Assembly (NCBI GenBank): GCA_963971285.1
Contig: OZ020244.1
Span: forward strand, 32,054,001 to 32,118,000
DNA: 64,000 bases
From: Astropecten irregularis
Taxonomy: Eukaryota; Echinodermata; Asteroidea; Paxillosida; Astropectinidae
Direction of reading: 5' to 3'
Part shown: positions 1 through 13,100 of the stretch, piece after piece
Numbering within the stretch: position 1 is the stretch's first letter
Layout of the letters: the number at the start of each line of letters is the position of its first letter
Notes under the pieces: generated by a model
Told to the model about the DNA's origin: nothing
What the model saw: only the letters and a program-made list of their open reading frames with translations
Databases searched by the model: none
Position numbers and translations under genes: made by a program

Positions 1-600
1 TTTTATTCAGCATCCAGCCCTTGAACTTCATAGGAGCTGTGTAACCTTTGTTGCCAAGGTCTTTTTGCTGTGCTATCCCCCCAGAAAAAGTTCTCTTTAT
101 GCCATTGCCAAATCTTGAATATTGTGTAAGGCAAGTGCTCTTCACTGAAGGTCTACAATGTTTCAACCCCCTAAGGAGTCAATTCTTGTAGGACACAATG
201 CAAGCAATAAATCTGGAATTTAGTTATATCACAGTCGAGGTCGCGGTCTTTTAGTGTTGTCTGGATTTGGCCCCTTTTAAAGTACTCTCTGAGAAATATT
301 TGATTCATTCTTTGACTGGACAAAGGAACAATTTCCATGTCCCCAGGGGACAATTTGCACCATGTTATGGTACCAGCAGGTTTACAATATGTTTGTTTAT
401 TGAAGTCCAGAGACCCATGCTACAAACTAACTAAACTAAATTGAACTAAATTGTAAAGTGTATGAATTCTTGACAATGAATACTTTTAAAGGTACAGTAC
501 TGGAATGGTAACCTACCCAAACAGAAATGTTCACTGATTGAGGTATAACTGTCAGGGTATGAAGATGTTGCTGGTAGAAACATATACCTTTACAATATTT
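1..600. other. AT-rich intergenic DNA, nothing recognised
   Basis: No gene, RNA or clear repeat is visible. The only long frame (171-353, minus strand) has no family resemblance or splice context. Confidence 0.5.
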
Positions 601-959
601 GGCTTTTTCGATTTCAATCGGAAAAGGTATTGTTTTTGTTCTGATTTTTTTTCTTTTTGGCTTTTCCGATTTTAATCGGAAAAGGTATTATTTTTGTTCA
701 GATTTTTTTTTTTTTTTCTTCTTTTTCTTCTCCTCAAATCCCATAGGATTTGCACGCAAATTGTTCTACGTTCGACTTTGGTATTTTTAAAAGAGCCAAT
801 TTTAATCAAACTTGGTCTAAAGTAAGTCCATATACCCTAGTTGTGTCCCGGTAAATTACGTCATCATGACGTCATCAGGTGTCAAATTACAAGCAATTTA
901 AATTTAATAATCAAAATATTTAAAAATCAACAAAAAATCAACCGTTTGAGATATAAAGT

Positions 960-1265
960 TGATTCTTGCGCCAAATGTCAATGTTAGGGAAGGTCTTTCT
1001 TTGCAACACATTGCTTGACCTCTGTGACCTCTACTTCCGGTCAAACAGGAAGTAGCTCCTCATTTAAAAGTGGTAAGAGCTAGGATCATGATTCTTTCGC
1101 CAAATGTCAATGTTAGTCAAGGTCTTTCTTTGTGACATATTGCTTGACCTCTGTGACCTCTACTTCTGGTCAAACAGGAAGTAGCTCCTCATTTAAAAGT
1201 GGCAAGAGCTAGGATCATGATTCTTACGCCAAATATCAATGTTAGGGAAGGTCTTTCTTGGTGAC
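960..1265 (+). repeat. Short 129-bp tandem array in the composite element
   Basis: Two full units and a partial with period about 129 bp. Each carries TGACCTCTGTGACCTCTACT, CCGGTCAAACAGGAAGTAGC and a CTCATTTAAAAGTGG tail. It is the same unit as the larger array at 2925. Confidence 0.8.
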
Positions 1266-2924
1266 ACAATTCTCCAATTTATATTATATCCGGAAAAGCC
1301 TTATGTGCTGTTTGCAAAACAGCCATAACCTCTAGTATTTTTTTTGAGTTTGTTCTGCGGCCCATAGACTTTGTACACAGATTTTTCTGCGCGGCACTTT
1401 GGTTACTTTAAAACAGCCGATCTTAACCAAACTTGGTCTGAATGAAGTCCATATAGGGTAGTTGTGCCCCGAAATTTTTCACCATCATGGCGTCAAAACT
1501 TGATTTTATATGATTTTTAAAAAATATTTTATAGCCCGTTCACTTTGTACACAGATTACGTGAACTTGGTCGTTGTACAAAACATAAAGCTCGATCAATG
1601 TCCCATACACTATGTACAGTGTACATGTAGGCCTACGTACGCAATTCACTGTTTGTAACATACAATGCACATGTCCGATTGCGTGATACAAAACGTCGTT
1701 TACACTTGCCATAGTTTGCACGTAATTCCTTTTATATATCATTAAATACCAGCACCAAATCTTAATCGAAATGCTATCGATGTAGGTTGCTCTGTACGCG
1801 AAAATATTGGTCATTAAATAAAACATACGATTTAAACAACATAAATACAAGGCGCGATGAGATGTTTGATTGCCTGGATTATATATGCCGTTTTTTCATT
1901 TACTTCCTTATCATAGTTGCCAGCAAAGCAGCGTAAATGCTGATTTTGAGCCGTGTTTTGAACAGACAACCGCGCACGCGCAGCAATCTACTTATACCGT
2001 TTTCAGTACGTAAGGTTGCACCCAAGTAAATAAACTCCCGCGGACAACAGTGATAAATCCCCAAACTTCAAAAATCGTTAAAAAATATACAGAACTCTCA
2101 CAGCTGTTCAAGTTGCACAGAAAAATGATGATGAACATGTAACCTTTCATTTTCTTTTCATTTTATGGTAGGGTGACGGTTGAATTTTTGATTTATACTC
2201 ATTCTCAGCTGACCACCCCTAAAACAAGGTACGGATCACTCCAGTCAAAGAAGCCATTTTCAAAAAAAAAACATCCCTCTGCAAAGCGGCTGAAATAGAC
2301 CCACTTTCTCACCCAATTGCATCAAAAATGGTCACAAATGGAAGCCCAGAGACCGGGCAGGAGGTCCAGTGCCATATTTCTTCAATCCTTCATTTTCATA
2401 GCTCTCACAACTCTCTTATTTCAAATAAATTGAGTGCTTAACTTTTATTCAAGAGCTCGGCGGACCCATTTTGCCACTACATGTATTTACTTGGCTGCAC
2501 CCGTATTTTCCGAGCGCACGGTTTTGAATAACGCCCTCTTTTGATTAAAACGAGAAATCATTTCCCGAAGACGATATCATTTATTTGCTGAATCAAACAA
2601 CATCAGCGATGTGTATTTAATTTGAGAAATATTTTATATCATATGCGGAAAAGCCATGTGTTCTGTTTTCAACAGACACAACCTCTAGTTTCTTCTTCTT
2701 CTTCTTGTCGTTTGAGTTACCATAGACTTTTTCTACACGGCACTTTTGCTACTTTTAAATTGCCGATTTTAACCAAACTTGGTCTGAAGGAAGTCCATAT
2801 AGAGTAGTTGTGTCCCGAAACTTTTCATCATGACGTCATCAGGTGTCATGTGACAAGCAATTTGAATTTAAAAATCAAAATCTTTATAAATCAACAAAAA
2901 ATCAACGGTTTGAGATATTAAGTT

Positions 2925-3745
2925 GATTCTTTCACCAAAAGTGATTGTTAGGCAGGGTCTTTCTTTGTGACACATTACTTGACCTCTGTGACCTCTACTT
3001 CCGGTCAAACAGGAAGTAGCTCCTCATTTAAAAGTGGTAAGAGCTATGATCATGATTCTTTCACCAATAGACAATGTTAGGCAGGGTCTTTCAATTGTGA
3101 CACATTGCTTGACCTCTGTGACCTCTACTTCCGGTCAAACAGGAAGTAGCTCCTCATTTAAAAGTGGTAAGAGCTATGATCATGATTCTTTCACCAATAG
3201 ACTATGTTAGGCAAGGTCTTTCATTTGTGACAAATTGCTTGACCTCTGTGACCTCTACTTCCGGTCAAACAGGAAGTAGCTCCTCATTTAAAAGTGGTAA
3301 GAGCTATGATCTTGATTCTTTCACCAATAGACATTGTTAAGCAAGGTCTTTCATTTGTGACACATTGCTTGACCTCTGTGACCTCTACTTCCGGTCAAAC
3401 AGGAAGTAGCTCCTCATTTAAAAGTGGTAAGAGCTATGATCTTGATTCTTTCACTAATAGACTATGTTAGGCAAGGTCTTTCATTTGTGACACAATGCTT
3501 GACCTCTGTGACCTCTACTTCCGGTCAAACAGGAAGTAGCTCCTCATTTAAAAGTGGTAAGAGCTATGATCTTGATTCTTTCACCAATAGACATTGTTAA
3601 GCAAGGTCTTTCATTTGTGACACATTGCTTGACCTCTGTGACCCCTACTTCCGGTCAAACAGGAAGTAGCTTCTCATTTAAAAGTGGTAAAGGCTTTGAT
3701 CATGATTATTTCACCAAAAGTCAATGTTAGGCAAGGTTATTTTTT
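2925..3745 (+). repeat. 130-bp minisatellite, six copies
   Basis: GACCTCTGTGACC starts at 2981, 3111, 3241, 3371, 3501 and 3631, an exact 130-bp period. Units differ by few substitutions, mostly in the CACCAATAGAC spacer. They contain the near-palindrome CTTCCGGTCAAACAGGAAG. Confidence 0.95.
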
Positions 3746-4169
3746 GTGACACAATTCTAAACGACAAGCATGTGTTCCATAAACCCTGCAACTAAATGGG
3801 TTAAACTTTAGTTTTCTACAATTGAAATAATTGATACTTTTAAACCACATGTCTTAAACAGACAAAATAAGTGATACAATTTGAGAAATATTCTATATCA
3901 TATGCGGAAAAGCCATGTGTTCTGTTTTCAACAGACACAACCTCTAGTTCCATTTGAAATGGTGTATATTATCAAGCAATGAGTAAAACAAAGATCAAAA
4001 ACAGGTTTGATCAGTTTTCAGCAATTTTCTTGTGACTCAGGTGTCAGATTGAGCTCAAATTTTCACAGGTTTATCATTTCATGTAGGCTACAGGCTGGAT
4101 TAGACAAAGTGTGAGTTCTGTTCTGTGACCTTCACCAATCATGTATTAAACTTTTAAAGCAAATTGTTG

Positions 4170-4253
4170 ATATGTGTATTCTGTAAAGCGCCTCAGAGCA
4201 TTTTCTTAAATAGATTTGGCGCTATACAAGTGTATTATTATTATTATTATTAA
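4170..4253 (+). mobile_element. LINE2/CR1-like 3' tail remnant
   Basis: GTAAAGCGCCTCAGAGCATT ... GGCGCTATACAAGTG followed by an ATT microsatellite is the familiar 3' end of L2-like retroposons. Only the tail is recognisable. Confidence 0.5.
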
Positions 4254-4973
4254 AGCCTTTTTGGCCACATCTAGTCGAAATGCTAGTTCTCCAAATGTAG
4301 CCGTCAGTGACTCGACTCTGCTTATTACAGTCCTGTTAGATAAATATCAAAGACTGAGTCGAAGTCGTGAACCTTTATAGATAATTGTTTGCCATACTTT
4401 AATGATATATTGATTTATTACATCGACTTGGTCGAAGATGATATAGTCGTCGACATAGATGGGCCGGTAATTATGGCCGTATTCTAATAATTATTACATT
4501 GAATTTGTTGTGCACAGATCTTTACAATCAATGAATAATTCATATTTCTTGTTTAAATTTTCTACGCAGACTTCCATCTATCGTCTGGTAGCCCTGTTTA
4601 CTCCTTACTCTATATTATTGAACTCAATTAAGCCACACTATATTTGTCTGACCTGAAAGAAAACATTCCACCTGTTTTCCTTTTACCTTGAGTCCTCTTG
4701 GTTACATTAAGATCTGTGGAGTAAATCATTGTTTTATAAGCATCAACAACTCTAGGGTTCACATTTTGTTAAACTGTTTTTTAAAACAGTTGACATCGTA
4801 TAGTGGTCATGAACAATTACTAGAAAGTTTTCATGACAATCACTGTGTTTAACCAACTGAAAAGATACGACATTTGGAACCTTTTTTTTTTTTAGAATCC
4901 CCCTGCATGTAACATATTATCAATGTGTCATAGAAATATAGCTTCTGAAATTGTTGCCAAATGGTCTGCATCT

Positions 4974-5325
4974 TTAAAGGTAGCATCATATTTTGGTAAG
5001 AAACCAAAACAGAAATGTTCACAGATTTACGTGTAACTTATCGGGTATAAAGATGGTGGTGGTAGAAACATTCCGTTAAAATGTTTCTGCCTCAAATGGT
5101 GTATTTATATAGAAATTAGTCAAACACATACGACCAAAAATCTTTTTGATCTTTTAAAAGATCAAAAATAAAAGAGAAAAGACTGTTTTCACTGTTTTCT
5201 TAAAAAGTGGGCACCGTATTGGACTGAAATTTTCACAGATGACTGTTACTGTATCTGTCTTGATATTTTTGCCTGTGAATCTGTATTTCTTTGATAAAAA
5301 CCAAAGTATGATATTATACCTTTAA
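4974..5325. mobile_element. 350-bp palindromic MITE family, copy 1
   Basis: Ends in TTAAAGGTAG.ATCAT and its inverse, with the central GATCTTTTAAAAGATC hairpin and the conserved GAAATTTTCACAGATGACTG block. No coding capacity. Confidence 0.85.
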
Positions 5326-8300
5326 ATAATCGCACATAATCCAGTAGCATACAAACAATCCCTGCCTTTATAGTTAAACAGTTAGAGGTATTTTTTTTAC
5401 TTCTTTTCTTGTTTTTTTTTTCCATCCAAGATAATGAGAAACTGAATCATCAGGTAATGCAATAAACCGCTTCCCAATTCTATTCCTGATTCGGGTCTGT
5501 ATATTGAGAAAGCCCCGAGTTATTTATTCAAGTCCCACCGACTGAGCTCGATGGGGCCTCCAAATCGGACTCCCTAAATAACCCTCCTCCTCCCCCCCCC
5601 CCCCCCCCTTGGTGCAGATCTAGTCGGCACTGAACTTGGCGTGCTGAGCTTGAAAGCCCCAAGTGCAATGACCGGACTGGGCCGGACTATAGGACGGGCA
5701 CCGGGAGCCTACAGTAGTAGTGATTGGCACCTCAAGGGACAAATGATCTCTAATCGTACTAAAGGGACTGTATTTTTGTACGAGTAGTAGTAGCAGTGTT
5801 GCCACTGGGTCTTTGTTTGGCGGTGTGGTGGCGTGGTGTGGGTGGATTGCAGTGGCAAGGTGGGTGTGCACTGGTACAAGGCCTATACATTATATACAAG
5901 ATGTCATTATATATCACAAATGGATCAGTATCCAGCGCTGGATGAAGGAGAGGTTGTTTTACTGATTGAAAAAGCTTGGACCCGATTCATTTCTCCTCAC
6001 TCGGATTGTAAGTGTGGATGTTTGTCTAAGGAATGCTCTATACTGTGTGTTTTGACTCCTATTTCATCTGAGGTAACCTTGGTTACCGTGGTGAGTACTT
6101 GCACAAGAGTATCACAGGGATTTGTGCTGGTAATTTTTGTATTGTAATTTTAAGATTTGTTCAGGAAATGATTAGATTTATCTAGGTTTGATTGGTATTT
6201 AGTAATGGCAAAATCATTTTCTTTGTGGAAGCTTGCTGTTTATAAATAAATTGAATATCTCAAAAAATATAAGGAGCTGATTTTGATTGGATCATTTAAA
6301 AATAGACAGTGTAGGAATGCACATAAAATTCTTAGTCTTTAAAAACAGAAACTGCCACTTGTTATTTAAACTGTGAACATTTTCATAAAATGTTCAAGTT
6401 CACATGCTTGTATGTGATAGTGCTATTCATGTTTTTTGAAAAACAAGATGGATGGTGTAACTGGTGTAACTGCCCTCTCCATAAAGCCCAACATGACTTA
6501 TTGAAGCTCTCTATAGTCTATACCTTTGTTTAAGCTGAACTCTAACAATTTGACATGACAAAAAAGTTCTTCCTTTTTCTTTCTTGGATCAATTAAATAA
6601 TCATAGACACATTTTTAGCTTTTAAATTGATTGTTTTTAAGAGTGATGGGTCGAGGAATTCAGTGGCTATCAGGACAAGTAATTGAATTTAAAGGGACCA
6701 CGATATAGGATTTAAATTGCATTATTCCTGCTTAAAACAATAAAGTACTATATCTACAATGATATTTTGTGTCTCAAGCTAATTATTTCCTGGATTAAAT
6801 ATGAGAAAAAAAATGTTGAAAATGTTTGTCCAAGCTACTACGCCCCTTGAGTGGGACCCTCATTAACATAAATCTTCCCAAATGTGTGACGTAAATCGAG
6901 GCAGCTGCAGCTGCAGCCGCGCGCGCGCGAGCTGACGCCCCATTCACCGGCCGGTCACATTGTATACATGCATGTCCAGGAAGCCTAAAATCGTTCATAA
7001 AAAATACTTTTCGAGAAAAAAGGCTTCAAAGATTTTACACACACCGCGTGTCGTAGTGCTGAATGACGGTTTTACGTTGGTCTGTGTGCGAGACGGATCA
7101 CAACAGCAGCTTGCCGGGGGTCAGTGACCGTGCAAGTTAAGATGTTTTCTAGATTTTCGATAAATTTCCGCGCCTCGATCTGCGTCACGAACAGCGCCCT
7201 CAATTTGAGTCGCGGCAAATTCCCAAAAGGGGGAGGCAATTTTTGGTCGGCAAAAAATCAAATGAAAAGTTCACTTGCACCAGTTTGGCTTTTAATACAC
7301 ATTCAATACATGTAAATGAATTTATTTATGAAATAAAATGCGATACAACCAGTTAATTCAAGCAGCTTGTTTCCTTTAAGGGAGTATTATGAGTGACCAA
7401 TTAGCACCCCACTTTGTCATTGTAATTTGTTTGTATGACTTGAAAAGGCTGTGACTAGCTTAAAGCCATCACTTGGCATCCTACATCCCTACACCACATG
7501 CAATTCACCCACCAACTACATGTGTGGTTTTGGAAATATATAGCATAAATATGAATTTAAGTTCAGGACATTGCCTTCAAAATGGAACCTTTTCCCACCA
7601 TAACCTAGCCATATATTTTTTACTTAGCTGATACTTCGATCATTAATTTTGATGTTTCCATTTATACTGCTGACATTCTGCACCTTTAAAATTCAGTGTG
7701 CACCACAGTGCTTTACCCAGTATGACCTTCTGTTCTGGTACAAAATGGGTGAAATTGGGCAAAAAATCTAATTTGTAGATGTTACTACTGAAACCAGTCA
7801 AACACATACAAAAACAGAGCTGGCAAGAAAATTGAAAACCTGTGACAATTTGGGAGATTCCGACTCACAAGAAGTGATGCCTTTGGAGATGCATGTAGGC
7901 TAATGCCTTACTTCACCCCTGGAGACTGATTAAGAAACCGACGGGGTCCTCCTGTTTAGCTTATGTGTGCCTACATCCGCTCAGCAGCGTCTCTGTCTCC
8001 CAGAAGCCACACAGATTTCTCGTCCCCTCCGACTCCCCTCCCCCACCCTCTCTCTATCTCTGTCTCTATCTCTGGCCAAGCGCTGCATCAATCGAAATAT
8101 AAACGTTCCCTATATTACCTGCAGGCATGTTGAGAGCTTTTTTTTGAGTTCAAGTAAAAAAAATAAGGAGCATCGTGATTATTTATCCAACTGGAGCTCT
8201 GTGGTCTTATCTGAGTTGCATGTATGCATTGCAGAGGCTGATTACAGTATATACCCTTGATAGGATATCGGTCATCACAAGATGAACAACTTTTACTTAT

Positions 8301-8478
8301 TGATTATTACTGTGCCCGAGGTGCATTAATTTATCATTCACTTTTTTATTAAGGAAAGGAATTTCAGAGAAATTTTTTTTATCAGTACTTGACTACTTGT
8401 GATACTGCTACAGACAAATAAAATCCACTTATTTCAAAATGGACTTCAGAAGTTCATTATAATATGTTACATGGCCTT
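5326..8478. other. Intergenic stretch with low-complexity tracts, no gene recognised
   Basis: It contains a poly-C run at about 5588-5607, a CAGCTG/CG-rich patch at 6900-6930 and a CT-rich run at 8038-8075. The open frames at 5620-5871 and 5833-6147 have no recognisable family and no supporting splice pattern. Confidence 0.4.
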
Positions 8479-8831
8479 TTAAAGGTAATATCATACTTTG
8501 GTTTTTATCAAAGAAATACAGATTCATGGGCAAAAATATCAAGACAGATACAGTAACAGCAGTCATCTGTGAAAATTTCAGTCCCATACAGTGCCCACTT
8601 TTTGAGAAAACAGTGAAAAACAGCCACAGTATTTTTTAAGTCTTTGTCTTTTATTTTTGATCTTTTAAAAGAGATTTTCGGTTGTTGTTTTACTAATTTC
8701 TGGATAAATACACCATTTCAGGCGGAAAAATGTTAACGGTATGTTTCTACCACCACCATTTTCATACCCTGAAGTTAATATACGTAAACTTTGTTTTGGT
8801 TTCGTAGCAAAGTATGATACTATACCTCTAA
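8479..8831. mobile_element. 350-bp palindromic MITE family, copy 2
   Basis: Full-length copy with TTAAAGGTAATATCATACTT at the left, the mirrored end at the right and the CCACCACCATTTTCATACCC subterminal block. Confidence 0.85.
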
Positions 8832-9769
8832 TGGTTTGTTTGAATTCCTTTTCTTATCAATATGGTGACACTATATCCACTTTGAAGATCAACCAAACCG
8901 AATCAAACTTTTTTCGGAGCCAACAAGATTATTTAACTTTTTGACACGGGAAGCATTATATCATTACTACATATTATACAGATTAAGTCATTTCTTTCAA
9001 TGTGATACCTAGGGCAAAATTCATTTTGTACTTTTGTAAATTGCAAGTCAGTATAAGCATTTGGCTGAATATGAAAAATGATTACATTTAATAAAGAGTT
9101 GTATTTATGTTTTTTTTGTTGTGCGCCGTCAAATAATGACAAATGTTTTGAAAACCCTGACCCTGTTGTACCTTAAACCTCTCCACAGGGTCCCAAGTCC
9201 TGATGTACATTGTCAAATTATTGCATTAGTACAATTATCCTGCAGCAACAGTGCGTTGCACTAGTATTACTCAGCATGCACACAGCATGATCATTGTTTG
9301 ACTGGCAGGTTTTTTTAACTGTGCTTTGATAAAGTGCTGGCCATTAAACTAGCGGAAGGTTTTCTGCTCAGTCTCAATCTGTTCACCTCACACATGCTGT
9401 CCTCTGTTGTCTGAGATATTATTCCTCCTTTCTGTCTCAATTATATGTTGCAGGGTTCAGAGCACAATGCAAATAAAACTTCCCGGAGAAGGAGAGCTTC
9501 ATCAACTTGGGTGTCCTGCAAATACCTGCAGAGTCTTCCTCCCAGCGCCGCCGCCTGCTAGCTAGAAAAGAAAAAGATTAGCATCGGTGATTGTATGTAA
9601 ACCATATGCCACGGGCACAAATCCATCGTAGGACCGCGGGCCACGCGCTATAGTGTTATGAATAGGACAGGACTGGGTTTGAGTCTGGCACTGAGCAGCA
9701 GAAGCATCAGGGCAAGCCGAGTCTAGTCAGTCAGGCTGAGACTAGGTCTCCCTAGCCATCAGGAGGAGG
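8832..9769 (+). promoter_or_regulatory. CPED1: 5' flank of CPED1
   Basis: No repeat family was recognised. G+C rises from about 9500 towards the ATG, compatible with a 5' UTR and promoter. No TATA element or initiator could be assigned with confidence. Confidence 0.3.
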
Positions 9770-10108
9770 ATGAGAGCCCTGCGATACAAGCTAAGCCGTC
9801 TGTGCCGCTCACGGCTCGCCAGTATTCTTGTCTCGGCCCTTGGACTCGCGAGTTTCTCCCTGTACCTCGTCTACCAGTCGGACACACTGCTTCTCATGAA
9901 AGCCGAGCGCCAAGCCGAGCTTGGAAGAACTCTGGTGGCCAGTGCAAGTCCCAGCGCTGCTGGTGGCGGTCCCCTGATTGGAAACTCTTTGCGGCCGAGG
10001 ATGGACACGGTCATGCTTGAGGATGGAACGGTCAAGAAAAGGAAATCAAGGAAGCCGGTGCCGGACATAGCGATTGAGGAGAGTCCAATTTATAAACATT
10101 TAGAACAG
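9770..10108 (+). CDS. CPED1: CPED1 exon 1: start codon, signal anchor and stalk
   Basis: 113 codons, ending in phase 0 at a GTAAGA donor. The ATG follows a purine-rich AGGAGGAGG context and opens an Arg/Lys-rich tail. A 21-residue hydrophobic segment (about 16-36) follows, then a charged, low-complexity stalk rich in Ala, Gly and Arg. This is the layout of a single-pass type II Golgi enzyme. Two other frames are also open here, but they lack splice continuity. Confidence 0.9.
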
Positions 10109-13100
10109 GTAAGAATTATCGCTCAAACCTTTCCCTATCCCCACTAAGTTAAATTGGTTGTACTCTTTCATATAAACACGCTTACACATTCAGAATAAAG
10201 TGTGTATTTAAGGACGATTTGAGGCTTTGCATGGTGACAATTGGTATGTGGATCGGTTTGGGGAAACACCATGTAATAATCGTTCGTACTTTCACACTTC
10301 ACACTTCTCGCAATTAGATCTCAACGTTTCGACTAGTCTGCTCTAGTCCTCATCAGGAGACGTCCCCTGATGAGGACTAGAGCAGACTAGAAGTGCGAAT
10401 GATATAGAAGTGCAAAAGTATGAACAATTATTACACGGTGTTTCCGCAAACCAATCCACATACGGTCACAATAAGTGCATTTTTGTTTATAGACTTTATT
10501 TGCTTTTTTTTTTTACAGTTTCATCTCAAATCGTTTTTCAGGGATGACCTGTTTTGAGTGCAAACACACTAGTGGATGGCTAAAAAGACATCAAGTGCTG
10601 ATGGAACAAAATAAACACCCTGTTTTTAAATCCAAAAGTGCAAAGAGAAAGACTTTTCCTGGCTGCAGTCCTGACTAGGATTAGCTAGGAGGTCAGTCAG
10701 TCACCTTAGCATAAATAAAATGGGTGGCTGGATGAACAGAAATTGATCCCAAAAGTGCTAATACCCAGAAACCGTTGACAGACAGCACTTGGCAAACCAC
10801 TCGCACTTGTTTGTTTTGGAAGCTTGGATTTGGAGAGAGAAAAAAAACTGGAACTAACTGTCAGAATTTCCAGTAAGAGTCCTTTTTTTTTTGTCAAATA
10901 AGGGGGAAATGAAAGTTGATTCCCTGAGCACAAACTGTATTTGTTATTCAACCTTGACATGTCATACAGAAATTTTGCAGGATGTGAAACTGGGTCGGGT
11001 TGATTCAAATTTTAGCAAAAGCCTTCCTTTTTTTTTTTAGTTTTCCAAAGAAGAAGATAATCACTGAATTGTCAATGTTCTCTTTCTCATCATGGAGGTA
11101 GATCTTTTCTACCTCCGTGTTCACACCAACTGTATAACTGCTCTGAATCCATCGAAATCCATGACCTGGTTTCACAGTATTTTGATGGATTTAAGCGAGA
11201 GGCTCTGCAAAAACTTTGTTGCTTCTGTATAAGATGTCAGTGGAAAACAAACCCATCCACATACTGTACAAGTCTGCTGTAGATGTTGTTTTGGTACTGA
11301 GATTCAGACTGCATGAGGATGATGCACTGAGGTTTTCAAAGGTGTTTTTTTTTTCAGATTCAGTTAAAGCCTTAAAGGTTATATCATACTTTGGATTTTT
11401 ATCAAAGAAATACAGATTCATGGGCAAAAATATCAAGACAGATACAGTAACAGTCATCTGTGAAAATTTCAGTCCCATACGGTGCCCACTTTTTGAGAAA
11501 ACAGTGAAAACAGCCACAGTTTTTCTTAAGTCTTTTCTCTTTTAATTTTGATCTTTTAAAAGATCAAAAAGATTTTTGGTCGTTGTTTTACTAATTCCTG
11601 GATAAATACACCGATTACAGGTGAAAACATTTTATCGGTATGTTTCTACCACCACCATCTTCATACCCTGTAAGTTATACGTAAATCTGTGAACATTTCT
11701 GTTTTGGTTTCTTACCAACGTTTGATACTGCCTTGTTTAATGTCATCAAGCAGACTTTTCTGCTAAACAAAGTTAACCAAAATATGTTACCTGATATCCA
11801 GTCCCAAATGGTGTACAATTATTTATGCCAACCTTGAATTTAAGGGGGTAAATCCTGCGAGCTGTGCAAAATATGTAGCAGATGCTTGTGTTTAGATAAG
11901 CTTTAGTATCTATGGGGCCCTCTTTCTTTCATTTTTCATTTTCCCTCTAAATTTCTTTTTAAAACTTCTTAAATGGCCAGCCATATCCACCCTGCAAAGT
12001 TGCTGGTATAGAGAAAAGCGTACGTATATTGCCACCTCAAGTTCACCAAAAGTTTCGCACCCATTATAAAAGAAATTATCCAAAATGCACCTCTAGAGTT
12101 TTAAGAGGACTAGAAAATGTTTACTTTCTGAAGGTCATTGACAATAAAGGAGCTCGCAGGATTTACCCACTTAAAGGTAGTGTCATACTTTGGTAGCATA
12201 CCGAAACAGACATCTTCACAGATTTACCTATAACTTACAGGGTATAAATTAAAGATGGTGACGGTAGAAACATATTTCTGTAAAGGGCTTATTGTGAATT
12301 ATGTCAGAGATACAGTAGTTTAGTTTATATTGTACCAAATGCATATAGAACAATGTGAATGGTACTTGGTAGGCCCTACATCATTTCAATATTTTGAGTT
12401 AGGCTCTGTGATCCAGCCAATTTAATTACTCTTTATGTCTTGTGGGGGAAATCTGTTCTATGAAAAATACAAATGATTTTAAACCAACATAATTCTGAGT
12501 CTCAAATGACAAACTGATGCACTCGAGGTAAAGAAGAAATATAAAGCCTTTCCAAATTTGATTTATTTATTTAAAGTCTTTTGTAATCCATTGTCATAAA
12601 TAAATTCTGGCTCAGCGCCGAGAGAACTTTTGTTTTATTTCTTGCCAAATATTAATCATTTGGTATGAGAATGAGACAAGGATTTTTTGCACAGAATGTC
12701 GGCAGGACTCAGGTCTATAAATCACACATTCTGAAGCATGATTAATGCCTCATGATGCAAGTGAGTGTTGTGGTTTAGTCAGATGGCTTGGGCCGATTAT
12801 TAAAAGGAACTGTGAAATATCAGCTTGACTTATATTCCAGTCCACACAGCTTGAAGGTAGTATCATACTTTGGTAACATACTGAAACCGACATCTTCACA
12901 AATTTGCCTGTAACTTACAGGGTATAAAGATGGTGATGGTAGAAACATACCGCTGAAATTGTTCTTCCTGAAATGCTGTATTTATCAAGAAAAGAGTAAA
13001 ACCAGTGACCAAAATAATTTTAGATCTTTTCAAGATCAAAAATAAAAGAGAAAAGACTTCAGAAATACTATGGCCGTTTTTCACTGTTTTCCGCTCAAAA

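Larger units (their letters stand above)
601..3947 (+). mobile_element. Composite Helitron/Helentron-like non-autonomous element with minisatellite
   Basis: Two copies of a short 5' palindrome (GGCTTTTTCGATT...AATCGG at 601 and 659) head the block. The 3'-end module GCGGAAAAGCC, then a TGTTCTGTT/AACAGACA hairpin, then CTCTAG occurs at 2645-2688 and 3904-3947, with a decayed version ending at 1335. GGCTTTT.CGC near the start is the inverse of GCGGAAAAGCC near the end, i.e. subterminal inverted repeats. A hairpin followed by CTAG and T fits Helitron-type ends. Internal DNA shared by all units includes ATCATGACGTCATCAGG. No Rep/helicase is encoded. The second full family member is at 22235. Confidence 0.6.

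Noticed and set aside
2925..3745. CRISPR-like regular array
   Set aside because: Whole 130-bp units repeat with no unique spacers, in a eukaryotic genome; it is a minisatellite.
5620..6147. Overlapping frames on opposite strands, one Cys-containing
   Set aside because: No family resemblance and no splice pattern; they lie near a poly-C run.
11191..11545. Two overlapping frames of about 108 residues on opposite strands
   Set aside because: Both come from a 350-bp palindromic repeat; similar frames recur at 13005, 40592 and 41146 for the same reason.
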